A DNA stretch of 64,000 bases from Roseburia zhanii (GTDB lineage Bacteria; Bacillota; Clostridia; Lachnospirales; Lachnospiraceae), in assembly GCF_014287635.1 (NCBI RefSeq), contig NZ_JACOPH010000011.1:1-64000 (forward strand). Direction: 5' to 3'. Positions 1 through 8,099 of this stretch are shown piece after piece. The translations under genes were made by a program, and so were the position numbers. How positions within the stretch are numbered: the stretch's first letter is position 1; every line of letters starts with the position of its first letter. Under the pieces are notes generated by a model that ran no database searches, was not told the DNA's origin, and saw only the letters and a list, made by a program, of their open reading frames with translations.

Positions 1-36
1 GTGGCAGTAACACAGGGCGATGAAGCATATCCGTGA
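1..36 (+). CDS. possible 3' end of an upstream gene of the mobile element (partial)
   Basis: Frame 1 is open from the window edge to a TGA at 34-36 and reads VAVTQGDEAYP. It is too short to identify. In Tn916-type elements a small regulatory gene usually lies upstream of the excisionase, which would fit, but the other two frames close just as quickly, so this could be chance. Confidence 0.2.
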   Translation: MAVTQGDEAYP

Positions 37-153
37 TAATGATACTTCCGGATTGTAAGGAAATTTGCAGTCCGGTCAATTTGAATGACGGTGCAAGACC
101 GATGTGGGCAGAGTAATGATCTGTCACCTGTATGGATTTTTTATTATCTGCTG

Positions 154-188
154 ATAAAAGTGTATCAATGAAATAGATACATTTTTAT
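154..188. terminator. hairpin upstream of the excisionase-like gene
   Basis: ATAAAAGTGTATC (154-166) pairs with GATACATTTTTAT (176-188) apart from one G-T wobble. The run of T lies inside the 3' arm, so a bidirectional terminator is possible but not certain. The rest of 37-232 shows no gene; a weaker CCGGAYTG hairpin sits near 49-77. Confidence 0.35.
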
Positions 189-232
189 TGGCAGATAATG
201 CCAACTTTATAAAAAACGGAAGGAGAGGACGG

Positions 233-436
233 ATGGGGGATACCATAATTGTGAAAGAATGGAGAAAGTTTCGCAGATATAAGGATGGAGCAGAGTATTA
301 TGGATTTAGTCAAAGCATATTTGAGCGGCTGGCTAAGGACGCAGGTGCGATTTATAAAGTAAATAAAGTTGTACTTGTTAATTGTGAAATCTTTGAAAAG
401 TATCTGGAAAGTTTCAGACTTGAGGGGCACAGTTAG
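233..436 (+). CDS. excisionase-like small DNA-binding protein (Tn916 Xis type)
   Basis: This 67-residue basic protein has a tyrosine/phenylalanine-rich core (KDGAEYYGFSQSIFERLAKD) followed by VNKVVLVNCEIFEKYLESF, the layout of the small winged-helix excisionases that precede the integrase in Tn916-type elements. Such proteins bend DNA at the element ends and favour excision over integration. A TTG at 188 is in frame, but the ATG at 233 is preceded by a good AAGGAGAGG site (220-228) and the TTG lies in a hairpin, so I choose 233. Position 500 bp before a Tn916-like integrase supports the role. The family call rests on layout and size rather than strong residue identity. Confidence 0.6.
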   Translation: MGDTIIVKEWRKFRRYKDGAEYYGFSQSIFERLAKDAGAIYKVNKVVLVNCEIFEKYLESFRLEGHS

Positions 437-463
437 AATAATCTTTTTGTTCTAATTTTCTTG

Positions 464-492
464 TTGACATTTTTGTCATACAAAAATATAAT
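464..492 (+). promoter_or_regulatory. consensus promoter with an embedded palindromic operator
   Basis: TTGACA (464-469), a 17-nt spacer and TATAAT (487-492) form a perfect sigma-A promoter. The -35 overlaps the palindrome TGACATTTTTGTCA (465-478). A ribbon-helix-helix protein is encoded immediately downstream, so this palindrome is a natural candidate for autoregulation; that is inference. Confidence 0.75.
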
Positions 493-512
493 GGTGGTAA
501 GGAGGAATGGGT

Positions 513-683
513 ATGTCAAAGGCAGGACGTCCAAAGGCAGATGTAAAAAAAGAAAAAGTAGTAAGTATAAGAATGAAGCCGGAGGATTATGCGAAGGTTA
601 AGCGATATGCTGAATCCTCTAACAAAACCATTACACAAGTGATGCAGGAAGGTGTTACAAAATTGTTAGACGAAAAAGAGTAG
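513..683 (+). CDS. small ribbon-helix-helix (CopG/Arc-type) DNA-binding protein
   Basis: The 56-residue product starts MSKAGRPKADVKKEKVVSIR and continues with a helix-turn-helix-length segment (PEDYAKVKRYAESSNKTITQ). A short beta strand (VVSIRMK) followed by two helices is the ribbon-helix-helix pattern of CopG/Arc-type repressors. The start at 513 is set by GGAGG at 501-505; an in-frame ATG at 507 is too close to it. The gene sits between the excisionase-like gene and the integrase under its own strong promoter, so it probably controls itself and the integrase 45 nt downstream. No toxin partner is seen. Confidence 0.75.
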   Translation: MSKAGRPKADVKKEKVVSIRMKPEDYAKVKRYAESSNKTITQVMQEGVTKLLDEKE

Positions 684-727
684 CATCTATGAGAACTTCT
701 CCAATCGTTGCGGAAAGGAGAAATTTT

Positions 728-1969
728 ATGGCATCACGAAAAGACAAAAAAGGTAGAGTGCTCCGAAAGGGGGAATCTTTTAGAATCACTGATGAGATGT
801 ATGTTTATGCTTATACCGATCCGTTTGGTAAAAGAAGATACATATACTCAAAAGATTTGGTAAAACTTCGGGAAAAAGAAGAAAAGTTAAAACGGGATCA
901 GATGGATGGGATTGATTCCTACGTTGCAGGCAATGCAGATCTAAACTTTTTGTTCGATAGATATATGTCTATTAAGACAGAACTTCGAGTATCGACGAAA
1001 GCTAATTATCAGGAAATGTATGACAGATACGTTAGGAATGAATTTGGGAAAAAGAAAATCGGAGAAATTAAGTTTAGTGATATTCTTTTCTTTTATAATT
1101 ATCTGATTACAGAAAAGAACCTACACATTGGTTCAGTTCAGTACATTCAAAGGCTTATCCGTCCTTCGTTGGAATTAGCAGTGAGGGATAATGTTATTAG
1201 GGGAAATCCTGCGAATGGAGTGATTCAACAGCTCAAGAAAAAAACAGAAGGTGGCAGCGCATATGTCCGTCATGCATTGACCTTAGAGCAGCAAAGAGCA
1301 TTTCTTTCATTTATTGATGAAAATCCGTTGTATAATCGGTGGAAACCATTGTTTACACTGCTGATTGGTACAGGGTGTAGAATTGGTGAGGTTGTAGGAT
1401 TGCGATGGGAAGATGTTGATATGGAAAAGCGTGTGATTGATATTAACCATTCATTGTTTTACTTTGCAGGAAGAAGAAATAAGACTGCACAAAAATGGGT
1501 TGTCAATGAGCCTAAGACAGAAGCAGGGAAACGTGTGATACCGATGGTAGATACGGTCTACACTGCACTGGTGGAAGAAAAGTCAAGGCAGGATGAAGAA
1601 GGTATTGTATGCAAGACAAAGATTGATGAAATGACAGGCTTTATCTTTTGTAATAGATTTAATGAAATCTACACGCCGGAATCTATTAACAGGGAATTAA
1701 GAAGGATTATTGAGAATCACAATGCAACCGAGGAAGTCAGAGCTGTTAAAGAAAGACGAGAAGCAGTATTGCTTCCACATTTTACCTGTCACCATCTGAG
1801 ACATACTTTTTGTACCAGATTATGCGAAGCAGATGTCCATATCAAAGTAATTCAAACCATAATGGGGCATAAGGATATTCAGACAACAATGGATATTTAC
1901 GCAGAAGTAACAGAGTGGAAAAAGAAAGAATCACTCAATGAAGTTTTTAATGAAATGAAGTTATTTTAG
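728..1969 (+). CDS. int: tyrosine recombinase, Tn916-type integrase
   Basis: The 413-residue product has the three-part Tn916 integrase layout: an N-terminal arm-binding domain (about 1-65; KGRVLRKGESFRI, DPFGKRRYIYSKDLVKLREK), a SAM-like core-binding domain (about 75-170) and a catalytic domain. Catalytic residues are visible: Arg in GTGCRIGEVVGLRW, HHLRH, the second His in IMGHKDIQTTMD and the Tyr in MDIYAEVT. It would integrate and excise the element between short core sites. An in-frame ATG at 689 exists, but GGAAAGGAG lies just before the ATG at 728. The gene is the last in the element, with attachment-site repeats directly downstream. Confidence 0.93.
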   Translation: MASRKDKKGRVLRKGESFRITDEMYVYAYTDPFGKRRYIYSKDLVKLREKEEKLKRDQMDGIDSYVAGNADLNFLFDRYMSIKTELRVSTKANYQEMYDRYVRNEFGKKKIGEIKFSDILFFYNYLITEKNLHIGSVQYIQRLIRPSLELAVRDNVIRGNPANGVIQQLKKKTEGGSAYVRHALTLEQQRAFLSFIDENPLYNRWKPLFTLLIGTGCRIGEVVGLRWEDVDMEKRVIDINHSLFYFAGRRNKTAQKWVVNEPKTEAGKRVIPMVDTVYTALVEEKSRQDEEGIVCKTKIDEMTGFIFCNRFNEIYTPESINRELRRIIENHNATEEVRAVKERREAVLLPHFTCHHLRHTFCTRLCEADVHIKVIQTIMGHKDIQTTMDIYAEVTEWKKKESLNEVFNEMKLF

Positions 1970-1978
1970 TATTATTGA

Positions 1979-2035
1979 GAAGTCCTTTGGACTTCGGGTG
2001 CAACACGAAAAAGCCAAGTGCAACATAAGTGCAAC
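1979..2035 (+). repeat. palindrome and three GTGCAAC repeats at the integrase-side element end
   Basis: A perfect 17-bp palindrome (GAAGTCC-TTT-GGACTTC, 1979-1995) follows the integrase stop codon. GTGCAAC then occurs at 1998-2004, 2018-2024 and 2029-2035. Tn916-family integrases bind direct repeats near the element ends with their N-terminal domain, so these are candidate arm-type sites. Confidence 0.6.
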
Positions 2036-2040
2036 AAAAG

Positions 2041-2150
2041 CGGGTAGGACAGTACTCAATAATACGTTATAATACAGAGCGAAAATTCAACAAAACGCTT
2101 GAATAAGCAGTAATACTTGATAATACAGGATTCTGCTTGATAATGGAGGA
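2041..2150 (+). other. element/chromosome attachment junction with phased TAATAC repeats
   Basis: TAATAC occurs at 2060, 2070, 2111 and 2121, each pair spaced exactly 10 bp, one helical turn. The hemZ-like reading frame resumes at about TTGATAATGG (2137-2146), so the crossover core should lie near 2121-2146. The exact core cannot be fixed without the other end of the element or an empty site. Confidence 0.5.
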
Positions 2151-2328
2151 AAAACAGACCATCGTGGCGTGCGGAGCGGGAGCTTCCACAAAACGTGTCT
2201 GGACAGAGCCAGATCAGGATGGAACTTATCGAATCGAAAGATGCGAGAATGTCAAGGATGTCGGGCAGTATATCGAGAGAATTGATGAGATGATTGAGCG
2301 GAAGCAGAAACTTTTTGCAGAAGAATAA
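2137..2328 (+). pseudogene. hemZ: 3' fragment of hemZ (coproporphyrinogen III oxidase-like radical SAM protein) cut by the element
   Basis: The frame reads LIMEEKQTIVACGAGASTKR, then a segment ending NVKDVGQYIERIDEMIERKQ, which I recognise as the extreme C-terminus of clostridial HemZ, an oxygen-independent coproporphyrinogen oxidase-like enzyme of about 480-500 residues. Upstream, the frame runs into element DNA and closes at a TAA (2104-2106), and there is no ribosome site, so only about 62 codons of the host gene remain here. The rest should be at the other end of the element, outside the window. I am fairly sure of the family from these residues, but an alignment would settle it. Confidence 0.7.
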
Positions 2329-2431
2329 ATGTTTTTTCTGAAATAGTAAATTAAAAATGCTGAAAATCCGGAGATTATCACAGTCCTTTTTGGGGGAAAA
2401 ATAGAATATGCCATAGAATGTCTGAAAGTGA

Positions 2432-2462
2432 TTGACTTTTGTAAAAAATTTTGATATATAAT
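2432..2462 (+). promoter_or_regulatory. promoter of the chemoreceptor gene
   Basis: TTGACT (2432-2437) is followed after 17 nt by TATATA (2455-2460), or after 19 nt by TATAAT (2457-2462). It lies about 30 nt before the start codon at 2494, with GGAAG as ribosome site. Confidence 0.6.
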
Positions 2463-2493
2463 GCTGACAAAAAGAGAAAGGAAGTAAAAATCT

Positions 2494-4212
2494 ATGTTAT
2501 CACAAAAAAATATGACGAAAAAGAAATTAGAAAATATGCATCTGCAGGAAAGGATAGATCATGGCTATAGAACGGTTATTCGTATGATGTTGATTTCAGG
2601 TCTGTTTTCTATAGTGGTCATAGGTATTTTATTTGCTAACATGCAGCATCATATCAAAAATGTTACAGCGGCAGACCAGGCAGTAAAAATCTGCAGAATA
2701 AATGTGAATGCGGCAGCGAGAAATATCAGGGAAATGGCATTGAATAATGATACATCTGCTTATGATGGTTATGAGCAGACAGTAAAAAGACTGCTTACAG
2801 AAGCTGATTCCGAATTAAAGATTTTAAAGAAAACCGGAGTTGTTCCGGAAACTAACTATGAAGAATATTCATCAGCACTTTCTGACTGGGGGAACATTGG
2901 CTATTCTATTATAGAAAAAATTAAAAGTGGTGACAAAGAACAGGCGGTTGATTCGATTCTTACTGATTGTACACCTGCATTAAACAAAGTAGTGGAAATT
3001 GCGATAAAATTAGACGAGATGACAGATGAAGCAAGCAATCAGTCTGTCAGGACCACCGTTATTTTTGCTGTGGCAGGAATTGTATGTATCATTGTGTGCT
3101 TAGCTTTCGCATGGGTGCTGACAAAGAAAACCAGTAAAAAGGTACTTGGAACGATCCTGGAACCACTACAGGCGGTTGAGGCAGTTGCAAAGGAATTGAC
3201 AGAAGGAAATTTACACAGTACGCTGGAGTATCGTTCAGAAGACGAAATCGGCAGACTGGCACATAGTATGCGTAAATCAATTCGTATTTTGGGAAGTTAC
3301 GTAGACGACATTGGTCGTGCAATGAAAATGTTTGCAGATGGAAATTTTGATGTTCAGCCAGAAGTAGAGTGGAGAGGAGATTTTGTCGACATTTTAAATT
3401 CTTTTATGGTGTTTGAGGACAGTATGGCAGAAACGATCAAAGGAATTCAGAATGTTTCAGGTGAGGTTTCGAGTGCGGCAGACCAGGTGGCATCAAGTTC
3501 CAATGATCTTGCAGATGGCGCTACAAATCAGGCTGCAGTTGTTGAAGAACTGACGGCAACAGTTACGGGTGTTTCTGAACAGGTAAAAAAGAATTCACAG
3601 TCAGCCAAGGAAATCAGCGAAAGAGTTGATGAACTTGGAGATGCTATTTCAGTGAGCAATGGCAAGATGCATGAAATGGTTGATTCCATGCATGAGATCA
3701 GCGATGCATCAAAAGAAATTGATAAGATCATTGCAACAATCAATGAAATTGCATCCCAGACAAATCTGCTTGCGTTAAATGCTTCAATCGAAGCTGCAAG
3801 AGCAGGAGAGGCCGGAAAGGGATTTGCTGTTGTAGCAAATCAGGTAAATGTATTAGCAGATCAAAGTGCCCAGGCAGCAAAGGAATCTGCAACATTGATC
3901 GAAACATCTGTAAAAGCTGTGGAAAAGGGAATGATGATCGCTGGACAGACTGCGACACAATTAGAAGAGGTTGCCGAGAGTTCTAAGGCAATTACGAAGG
4001 AAGTTACAAATATTGCAGAAACGTTAGATACACAGACAACAGAAATCCAGCAGATCAATGAAGGAATCGAACAGATCAATGATGTCGTACAGACAAATTC
4101 AGCAACAGCTGAGGAATGTGCGGCTGCTAGTCAGGAGATGAGCAGTGAAGCAGACAACCTGCGTGAAATGATCCAAAAATTTAAGGTTGCAGAAGATAAA
4201 AGGAATATATAA
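2494..4212 (+). CDS. methyl-accepting chemotaxis protein
   Basis: This 572-residue transmembrane receptor senses ligands outside the cell and controls the CheA kinase. Transmembrane helices lie at about 31-50 and 188-209, enclosing a ~140-residue helical periplasmic-side domain of the four-helix-bundle type. HAMP follows (about 210-310, apparently a tandem, since a second [18 protein letters not shown] segment resembles HAMP). The signalling hairpin is clear: [41 protein letters not shown]. The ligand is not deducible. It is a single-gene unit with its own promoter; CheV, encoded 58 kb away in the window, belongs to the same chemotaxis system. Confidence 0.95.
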   Translation: MLSQKNMTKKKLENMHLQERIDHGYRTVIRMMLISGLFSIVVIGILFANMQHHIKNVTAADQAVKICRINVNAAARNIREMALNNDTSAYDGYEQTVKRLLTEADSELKILKKTGVVPETNYEEYSSALSDWGNIGYSIIEKIKSGDKEQAVDSILTDCTPALNKVVEIAIKLDEMTDEASNQSVRTTVIFAVAGIVCIIVCLAFAWVLTKKTSKKVLGTILEPLQAVEAVAKELTEGNLHSTLEYRSEDEIGRLAHSMRKSIRILGSYVDDIGRAMKMFADGNFDVQPEVEWRGDFVDILNSFMVFEDSMAETIKGIQNVSGEVSSAADQVASSSNDLADGATNQAAVVEELTATVTGVSEQVKKNSQSAKEISERVDELGDAISVSNGKMHEMVDSMHEISDASKEIDKIIATINEIASQTNLLALNASIEAARAGEAGKGFAVVANQVNVLADQSAQAAKESATLIETSVKAVEKGMMIAGQTATQLEEVAESSKAITKEVTNIAETLDTQTTEIQQINEGIEQINDVVQTNSATAEECAAASQEMSSEADNLREMIQKFKVAEDKRNI

Positions 4213-4301
4213 GTACTTTACATATACCGGATATAAATAGCATCTGTCTGAGGAAATGATGTAAAGAACTGAAAAAATACTGAAAAAATACAAAAAAAAT
4301 C

Positions 4302-4330
4302 TTGACATCCAAAAAAGTCAGTGCTATAAC
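4302..4330 (+). promoter_or_regulatory. promoter of the T-box/cstA transcript
   Basis: TTGACA (4302-4307), 17 nt, then TATAAC (4325-4330) preceded by TGC, an extended -10. Transcription would start just ahead of the T-box leader. Confidence 0.8.
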
Positions 4331-4379
4331 ATCATTTAACAGAAAGCGAAATGCAAAGAACAGAACAAGGCATTTCAGA

Positions 4380-4655
4380 TACAGGTATTTTAGAGAGCTG
4401 TCGGATGATGCAAGGCAGTATATCGATCTGAAAGGTTATCCTCTGCGAGCAGCGCACTGAAATTTCAAACTATAGAAAGTATAAGTGTCGCCGGTTCCTG
4501 ACCGTTAATACAGGGCTTATTATTGATATGTAGATGCATACAAAGATAAGGCTGAGAGGTCGCATCATGAAGCGGCAAGCAAAGTGGTAACGCGGAAATC
4601 AATGAGGTTTTCGTCTTTGACACCGGAAGGTGAAAAAGATGAGAATCTCTTTTTT
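4380..4655 (+). promoter_or_regulatory. T-box riboswitch leader
   Basis: The leader carries the AGAGAG element of Stem I (4392-4397), a CCGTTA signature at the end of Stem I (4502-4507), GGCTGAGAGGT (4550-4560) and the T-box sequence AAAGTGGTAACGCGG (4581-4595). Its UGGU would pair with the ACCA end of an uncharged tRNA. A terminator hairpin follows. Known T-boxes switch on downstream genes when the matching tRNA is uncharged. The specifier probably lies in CTGAAATTTCAAAC (4457-4470), so TTC/TTT (Phe) or ATT (Ile) are candidates, but I cannot fix it by eye. The controlled gene should be cstA. Confidence 0.88.
4608..4655 (+). terminator. T-box intrinsic terminator
   Basis: TTTTCGTCTTT (4608-4618) pairs with AAAGATGAGAA (4635-4645) using two G-U wobbles, capped by CACC-GGAA-GGTG, and followed by TCTC and six T. 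It is mutually exclusive with an antiterminator formed by the T-box sequence. Confidence 0.85.
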
Positions 4656-4787
4656 ACTATATAGGAAATTCCGTTGGAATTCCCTATATAGTAAAAGCAA
4701 GCAAGCTTGCAAAGATGCGCACCTCGCGGAGAGGAAAATTATGCTATGCATCCGCGAGGGCGCGAGAGTGTGCGGCAAGTGCACACT
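4652..4787. repeat. stack of palindromes between the T-box terminator and cstA
   Basis: First, a 21-nt-arm hairpin: TTTTACTATATAGG... (4652-4672) against the mirrored arm ending CCTATATAGTAAAA (4676-4696), with one mismatch and a 3-nt loop. Then the 10-bp palindrome GCAAGCTTGC (4701-4710), the hairpin CTCGCGGA/TCCGCGAG (4723-4730/4751-4758) extended by GCGC/GCGC, and AGTGTGC/GCACACT (4767-4773/4781-4787). No reading frame explains these. They resemble a composite small repeat inserted into the leader; no target duplication was found. Confidence 0.75.
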
Positions 4788-4894
4788 TATTCAAATTGGA
4801 TAATTCTCATAGAGCATGAAAGCTTTCTGAAAAACATACAATTCTAATAAACCCGTGGCGAAACTGCCACAGATACAGAAAGGGAGTAGGAGAA

Positions 4895-6601
4895 ATGAAT
4901 GGTTTAGTAATAATCTTAATCGGAATTGTAGTACTTGGTGCAGGTTACCTGCTGTATGGACGCTGGCTGGCAAATAAATGGGGAATTGACCCAAATGCAG
5001 AAACACCGGCTGTTAAGATGCAGGACGGCGAAGATTATGTACCTTCCTCAAAGTTTACCGTATTTTCACATCAGTTTTCTTCCATCGCAGGTGCAGGTCC
5101 TGTGACAGGACCGATCTTAGCATCCGTATTCGGATGGGTTCCGGTACTGTTATGGTTGATCGTTGGTGGTTTGTTCTTCGGAGCAGTACAGGATTTTGGT
5201 GCCCTGTATGCATCTGTTAAGAATGAAGGAAAATCAATGGGAATGATCATTGAGAAGTACATAGGAAAGACCGGAAGAAAGTTATTTATGTTATTCTGCT
5301 GGCTATTTACACTGCTTGTTATTGCAGCATTTACAGACATGGTTGCCGGTACGTTCAATGCTTTTCCGGCAGATGCAAGCGGCGTGGCAGTTACAGATCC
5401 TGTATTTGCAAATGGTGCAGCAGCAACCGTTTCCATGTTATTTATCGTAGTTGCGATCATCATGGGACTTGTGACAAAGAAATTTACAGATATGCATGAT
5501 GTAGTAAAAGGAGTACTTGCCGTTGTATTGATCGTTGTTATGTTTGCAATCGGTATGCAGCTTCCGATTTATTTAGGCAAGAATGCATGGATCGGAATCA
5601 TCATGGTCTATCTGTTTTTAGCGTCTGTACTTCCAATGTGGCTTTTGATGCAGCCGAGAGATTATATGACAACTTATATGTTACTTGGTATGATCATCGG
5701 TGCAGTTGTTGGTATCGTCGTAGCGCATCCGTCCATGCAGTTAAATGCATTTAACGGATTTGTGATCGGAGAAGGTGCAGCAAAATCTTATCTGTTCCCG
5801 ACTTTATTTGTAACGATCGCATGTGGTGCCGTATCAGGATTCCATAGTTTAGTATCATCAGGAACATCTTCAAAGACCATCAGCAATGAAAAAGATATGC
5901 CAATGGTAGGTTACGGTGCAATGGTTGTTGAATCTTTACTTGGTATCGTGGCATTAGTTGTTGTCGGTGCTGTAGCAGTCAACGGAACAAAACCGGACGG
6001 AACACCATTCTCCATCTTTTCATCCGGTGTTGCAGGATTCCTTGAAATGCTTGGTGTTCCTGTAGATGTTGCAACTGTATTTATGACCATGTGTGTATCC
6101 GCATTAGCATTGACATCCTTAGATTCCGTAGCAAGGATCGGACGTATGTCATTCCAGGAATTATTTTATGAAGATACCACAGATCCAGAAAAAATGGGGG
6201 CTGTACGCAAACTGCTCACAAATAAATATTTTGCAACAGTCATTACACTGTTCTTCGGATTCCTTTTGACATTAGGCGGATATAACAACATCTGGCCACT
6301 GTTTGGTTCAGCAAACCAGTTACTAGCTGCAATGGTATTGATCGCACTTGCCGTATTCTTAAAAACAACAGGACGTACCGGCTGGACATTATACATTCCG
6401 ATGTTTATGATGTTAGCAGTTACCTTTACAGCATTAGTTCAGAAAACGGTCGCATTAGTCAGAAATATCGGTGCAGGTCAGGCTACATTCCTTGTAGACG
6501 GACTTCAGTTAATTGTTGCACTGCTGTTAATGGTTCTTGGAGTTTTAGTAGCATACAGTTGTTTGAGAAAATTGTTTGGAAAGAACGAAAGTGCAGAATA
6601 A
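4895..6601 (+). CDS. cstA: carbon starvation protein CstA family membrane transporter
   Basis: The 568-residue protein is almost entirely hydrophobic, with about 16 predicted membrane segments, and carries CstA landmarks: FSHQFSSIAGAGPVTGPILA near residue 55, then FGWVPVLLWLIVG, PRDYM, and GFHSLVSSGTSSKTISNE near 310. CstA/BtsT proteins import pyruvate and have been linked to peptide uptake. The start ATG follows GGGAGTAGGAG. It is a single-gene transcript under a T-box leader, which suggests that uptake answers to the charging of one tRNA and so favours an amino-acid or peptide substrate here; that is inference. Confidence 0.93.
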   Translation: MNGLVIILIGIVVLGAGYLLYGRWLANKWGIDPNAETPAVKMQDGEDYVPSSKFTVFSHQFSSIAGAGPVTGPILASVFGWVPVLLWLIVGGLFFGAVQDFGALYASVKNEGKSMGMIIEKYIGKTGRKLFMLFCWLFTLLVIAAFTDMVAGTFNAFPADASGVAVTDPVFANGAAATVSMLFIVVAIIMGLVTKKFTDMHDVVKGVLAVVLIVVMFAIGMQLPIYLGKNAWIGIIMVYLFLASVLPMWLLMQPRDYMTTYMLLGMIIGAVVGIVVAHPSMQLNAFNGFVIGEGAAKSYLFPTLFVTIACGAVSGFHSLVSSGTSSKTISNEKDMPMVGYGAMVVESLLGIVALVVVGAVAVNGTKPDGTPFSIFSSGVAGFLEMLGVPVDVATVFMTMCVSALALTSLDSVARIGRMSFQELFYEDTTDPEKMGAVRKLLTNKYFATVITLFFGFLLTLGGYNNIWPLFGSANQLLAAMVLIALAVFLKTTGRTGWTLYIPMFMMLAVTFTALVQKTVALVRNIGAGQATFLVDGLQLIVALLLMVLGVLVAYSCLRKLFGKNESAE

Positions 6602-6634
6602 TCAGTGATATATGATAGAAGATGTTGTGTTTTG

Positions 6635-6667
6635 AAGGGAAGCTGTGATGGCTTCCCTTTCTTATTT
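6635..6667 (+). terminator. terminator of cstA
   Basis: AAGGGAAGC (6635-6643) and GCTTCCCTT (6651-6659) form a perfect 9-bp stem followed by TCTTATTTC. Confidence 0.75.
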
Positions 6668-6683
6668 CATTAACTGTTTCCTC

Positions 6684-6779
6684 TTGACACAGTGTATTGT
6701 GAAAATTATAATAAACTTTGAATGCAAAAGAATAAACACAGACATGGTCTGTGATATATGGTAGGGATCATTACCATAT
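6684..6779 (+). promoter_or_regulatory. promoter and hairpin leader of the hisS-aspS transcript
   Basis: TTGACA (6684-6689), 17 nt, TATAAT (6707-6712) is a perfect promoter. The ~90-nt leader holds two small hairpins, CACAGAC/GTCTGTG (6737-6753) and ATATGGTA/TACCATAT (6756-6779). There is no T-box sequence, although many synthetase genes in this group have one. Confidence 0.8.
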
Positions 6780-6806
6780 TATATAGAAGAAATTGGAGGA
6801 AATCTC

Positions 6807-8066
6807 ATGGCATTAGCAAAGAAACCCGTAACCGGAATGAAAGATATTTTACCGGAGGAAATGCAGATCCGTGATTATGTGATTGGCGTGATCAAGGATA
6901 CTTACCGCAGTTTTGGTTTTACACCGATCGACACTCCATGTATGGAGAGCATTGGAAATTTGAGCAGCAAACAGGGCGGCGAGAATGAAAAACTGATTTT
7001 TAAAGTATTAAAAAGAGGTGAAAAGTTAAAATTAGAAACAGCAGAAAGTGAAGCAGATTTAGTGGATATGGGTATGCGCTATGATTTGACACTTCCATTA
7101 GCAAGATTTTATTCAAACAATGCGAATAACCTGCCATCTCCGTTTAAGGCATTACAGATCGGAAGTGTATGGAGAGCAGACAGACCGCAGAGAGGACGCT
7201 ACCGCCAGTTTACACAGTGCGATATCGATATCTTAGGAGAACCATCAGATTTAGCAGAGATCGAACTGATCCTTGCGACTACCACAACATTAGGAAAGTT
7301 AGGATTTAAAAATTTTGAGATCCGTATCAATGAACGCCGTATCTTAAAAGCAATGGCTGCATACAGCGGATTTTCAGAAGATGCCTATGATGAGATATTT
7401 ATTACCTTAGATAAGATGGATAAGATCGGATTAGATGGCGTGGCAGAGGAATTAACAGGAGCAGGTCATGCAAAAGAGTCCGTAGATAAATATTTAGATT
7501 TGTTTAAAATCGTAGACAATGAGCCGGATGGAGTCAAAGCCATCGGTATGTTAGCAGATAAATTAGGAGATTTCTTGGAAGATGAAGTAAAACAGAATCT
7601 TGTAGAGATCATTGAAAGTGTAGAAAAGACAAAAGCAGCCGATTTTAAAATGGTATTTGATCCGACCTTAGTACGTGGAATGGGTTATTATACGGGCACG
7701 ATCTTTGAAATCGCAATTCCGGAATTTGGCGGAAGCTGCGGAGGTGGTGGACGTTATGATAAGATGATCGGCAATTTTACCGGCAATAATGTTCCTGCCT
7801 GTGGATTTTCCATCGGATTTGAGCGTATCATCCTGCTTTTGATGGAACAGGGATTTCAGATTCCGGAGCAGCCAAAGAAGATCGCATATCTGATCGAAAA
7901 GAATTATCCGGCAGATAAACTTTGTGAAGTGATTGGAAAGGCACAGGATGCAAGAAAAAATGGGCAGCATGTTTTAGTTGTCCGCATGAATAAGAACAAG
8001 AAGTTCCAGAAAGAAAAATTGACCGCAGAAGGTTATGAAGAATTTGAAGAATTTTTCAATCGATAG
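6807..8066 (+). CDS. hisS: histidine--tRNA ligase
   Basis: This 419-residue class II synthetase charges tRNA-His. Visible are the N-terminal KPVTGMKDILPEE, motif 2 around QIGSVWRADRPQRGRYRQF (near residue 125), the histidine-site signature LVRGMGYYTGTIFEI and GGGGRYDKMIG (near 285-315), and a C-terminal anticodon-binding domain (about 340-419). Length is normal. The start is set by TTGGAGGAAATCTC. It is 33 nt ahead of aspS and shares its transcript, the usual hisS-aspS pair of Firmicutes. Confidence 0.97.
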   Translation: MALAKKPVTGMKDILPEEMQIRDYVIGVIKDTYRSFGFTPIDTPCMESIGNLSSKQGGENEKLIFKVLKRGEKLKLETAESEADLVDMGMRYDLTLPLARFYSNNANNLPSPFKALQIGSVWRADRPQRGRYRQFTQCDIDILGEPSDLAEIELILATTTTLGKLGFKNFEIRINERRILKAMAAYSGFSEDAYDEIFITLDKMDKIGLDGVAEELTGAGHAKESVDKYLDLFKIVDNEPDGVKAIGMLADKLGDFLEDEVKQNLVEIIESVEKTKAADFKMVFDPTLVRGMGYYTGTIFEIAIPEFGGSCGGGGRYDKMIGNFTGNNVPACGFSIGFERIILLLMEQGFQIPEQPKKIAYLIEKNYPADKLCEVIGKAQDARKNGQHVLVVRMNKNKKFQKEKLTAEGYEEFEEFFNR

Positions 8067-8099
8067 GAAAGAACAAAGGATCAGGAGGAAATAAATAAG

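Noticed and set aside
21..2330. Looking for a CRISPR array or restriction system in the mobile element part
   Set aside because: Only the integrase end is in the window; no regular repeat-spacer pattern or matching genes are seen here or elsewhere in the window.
5071..5463. 130-codon minus-strand frame within cstA
   Set aside because: It is antisense to strongly conserved CstA motifs with no ribosome site.
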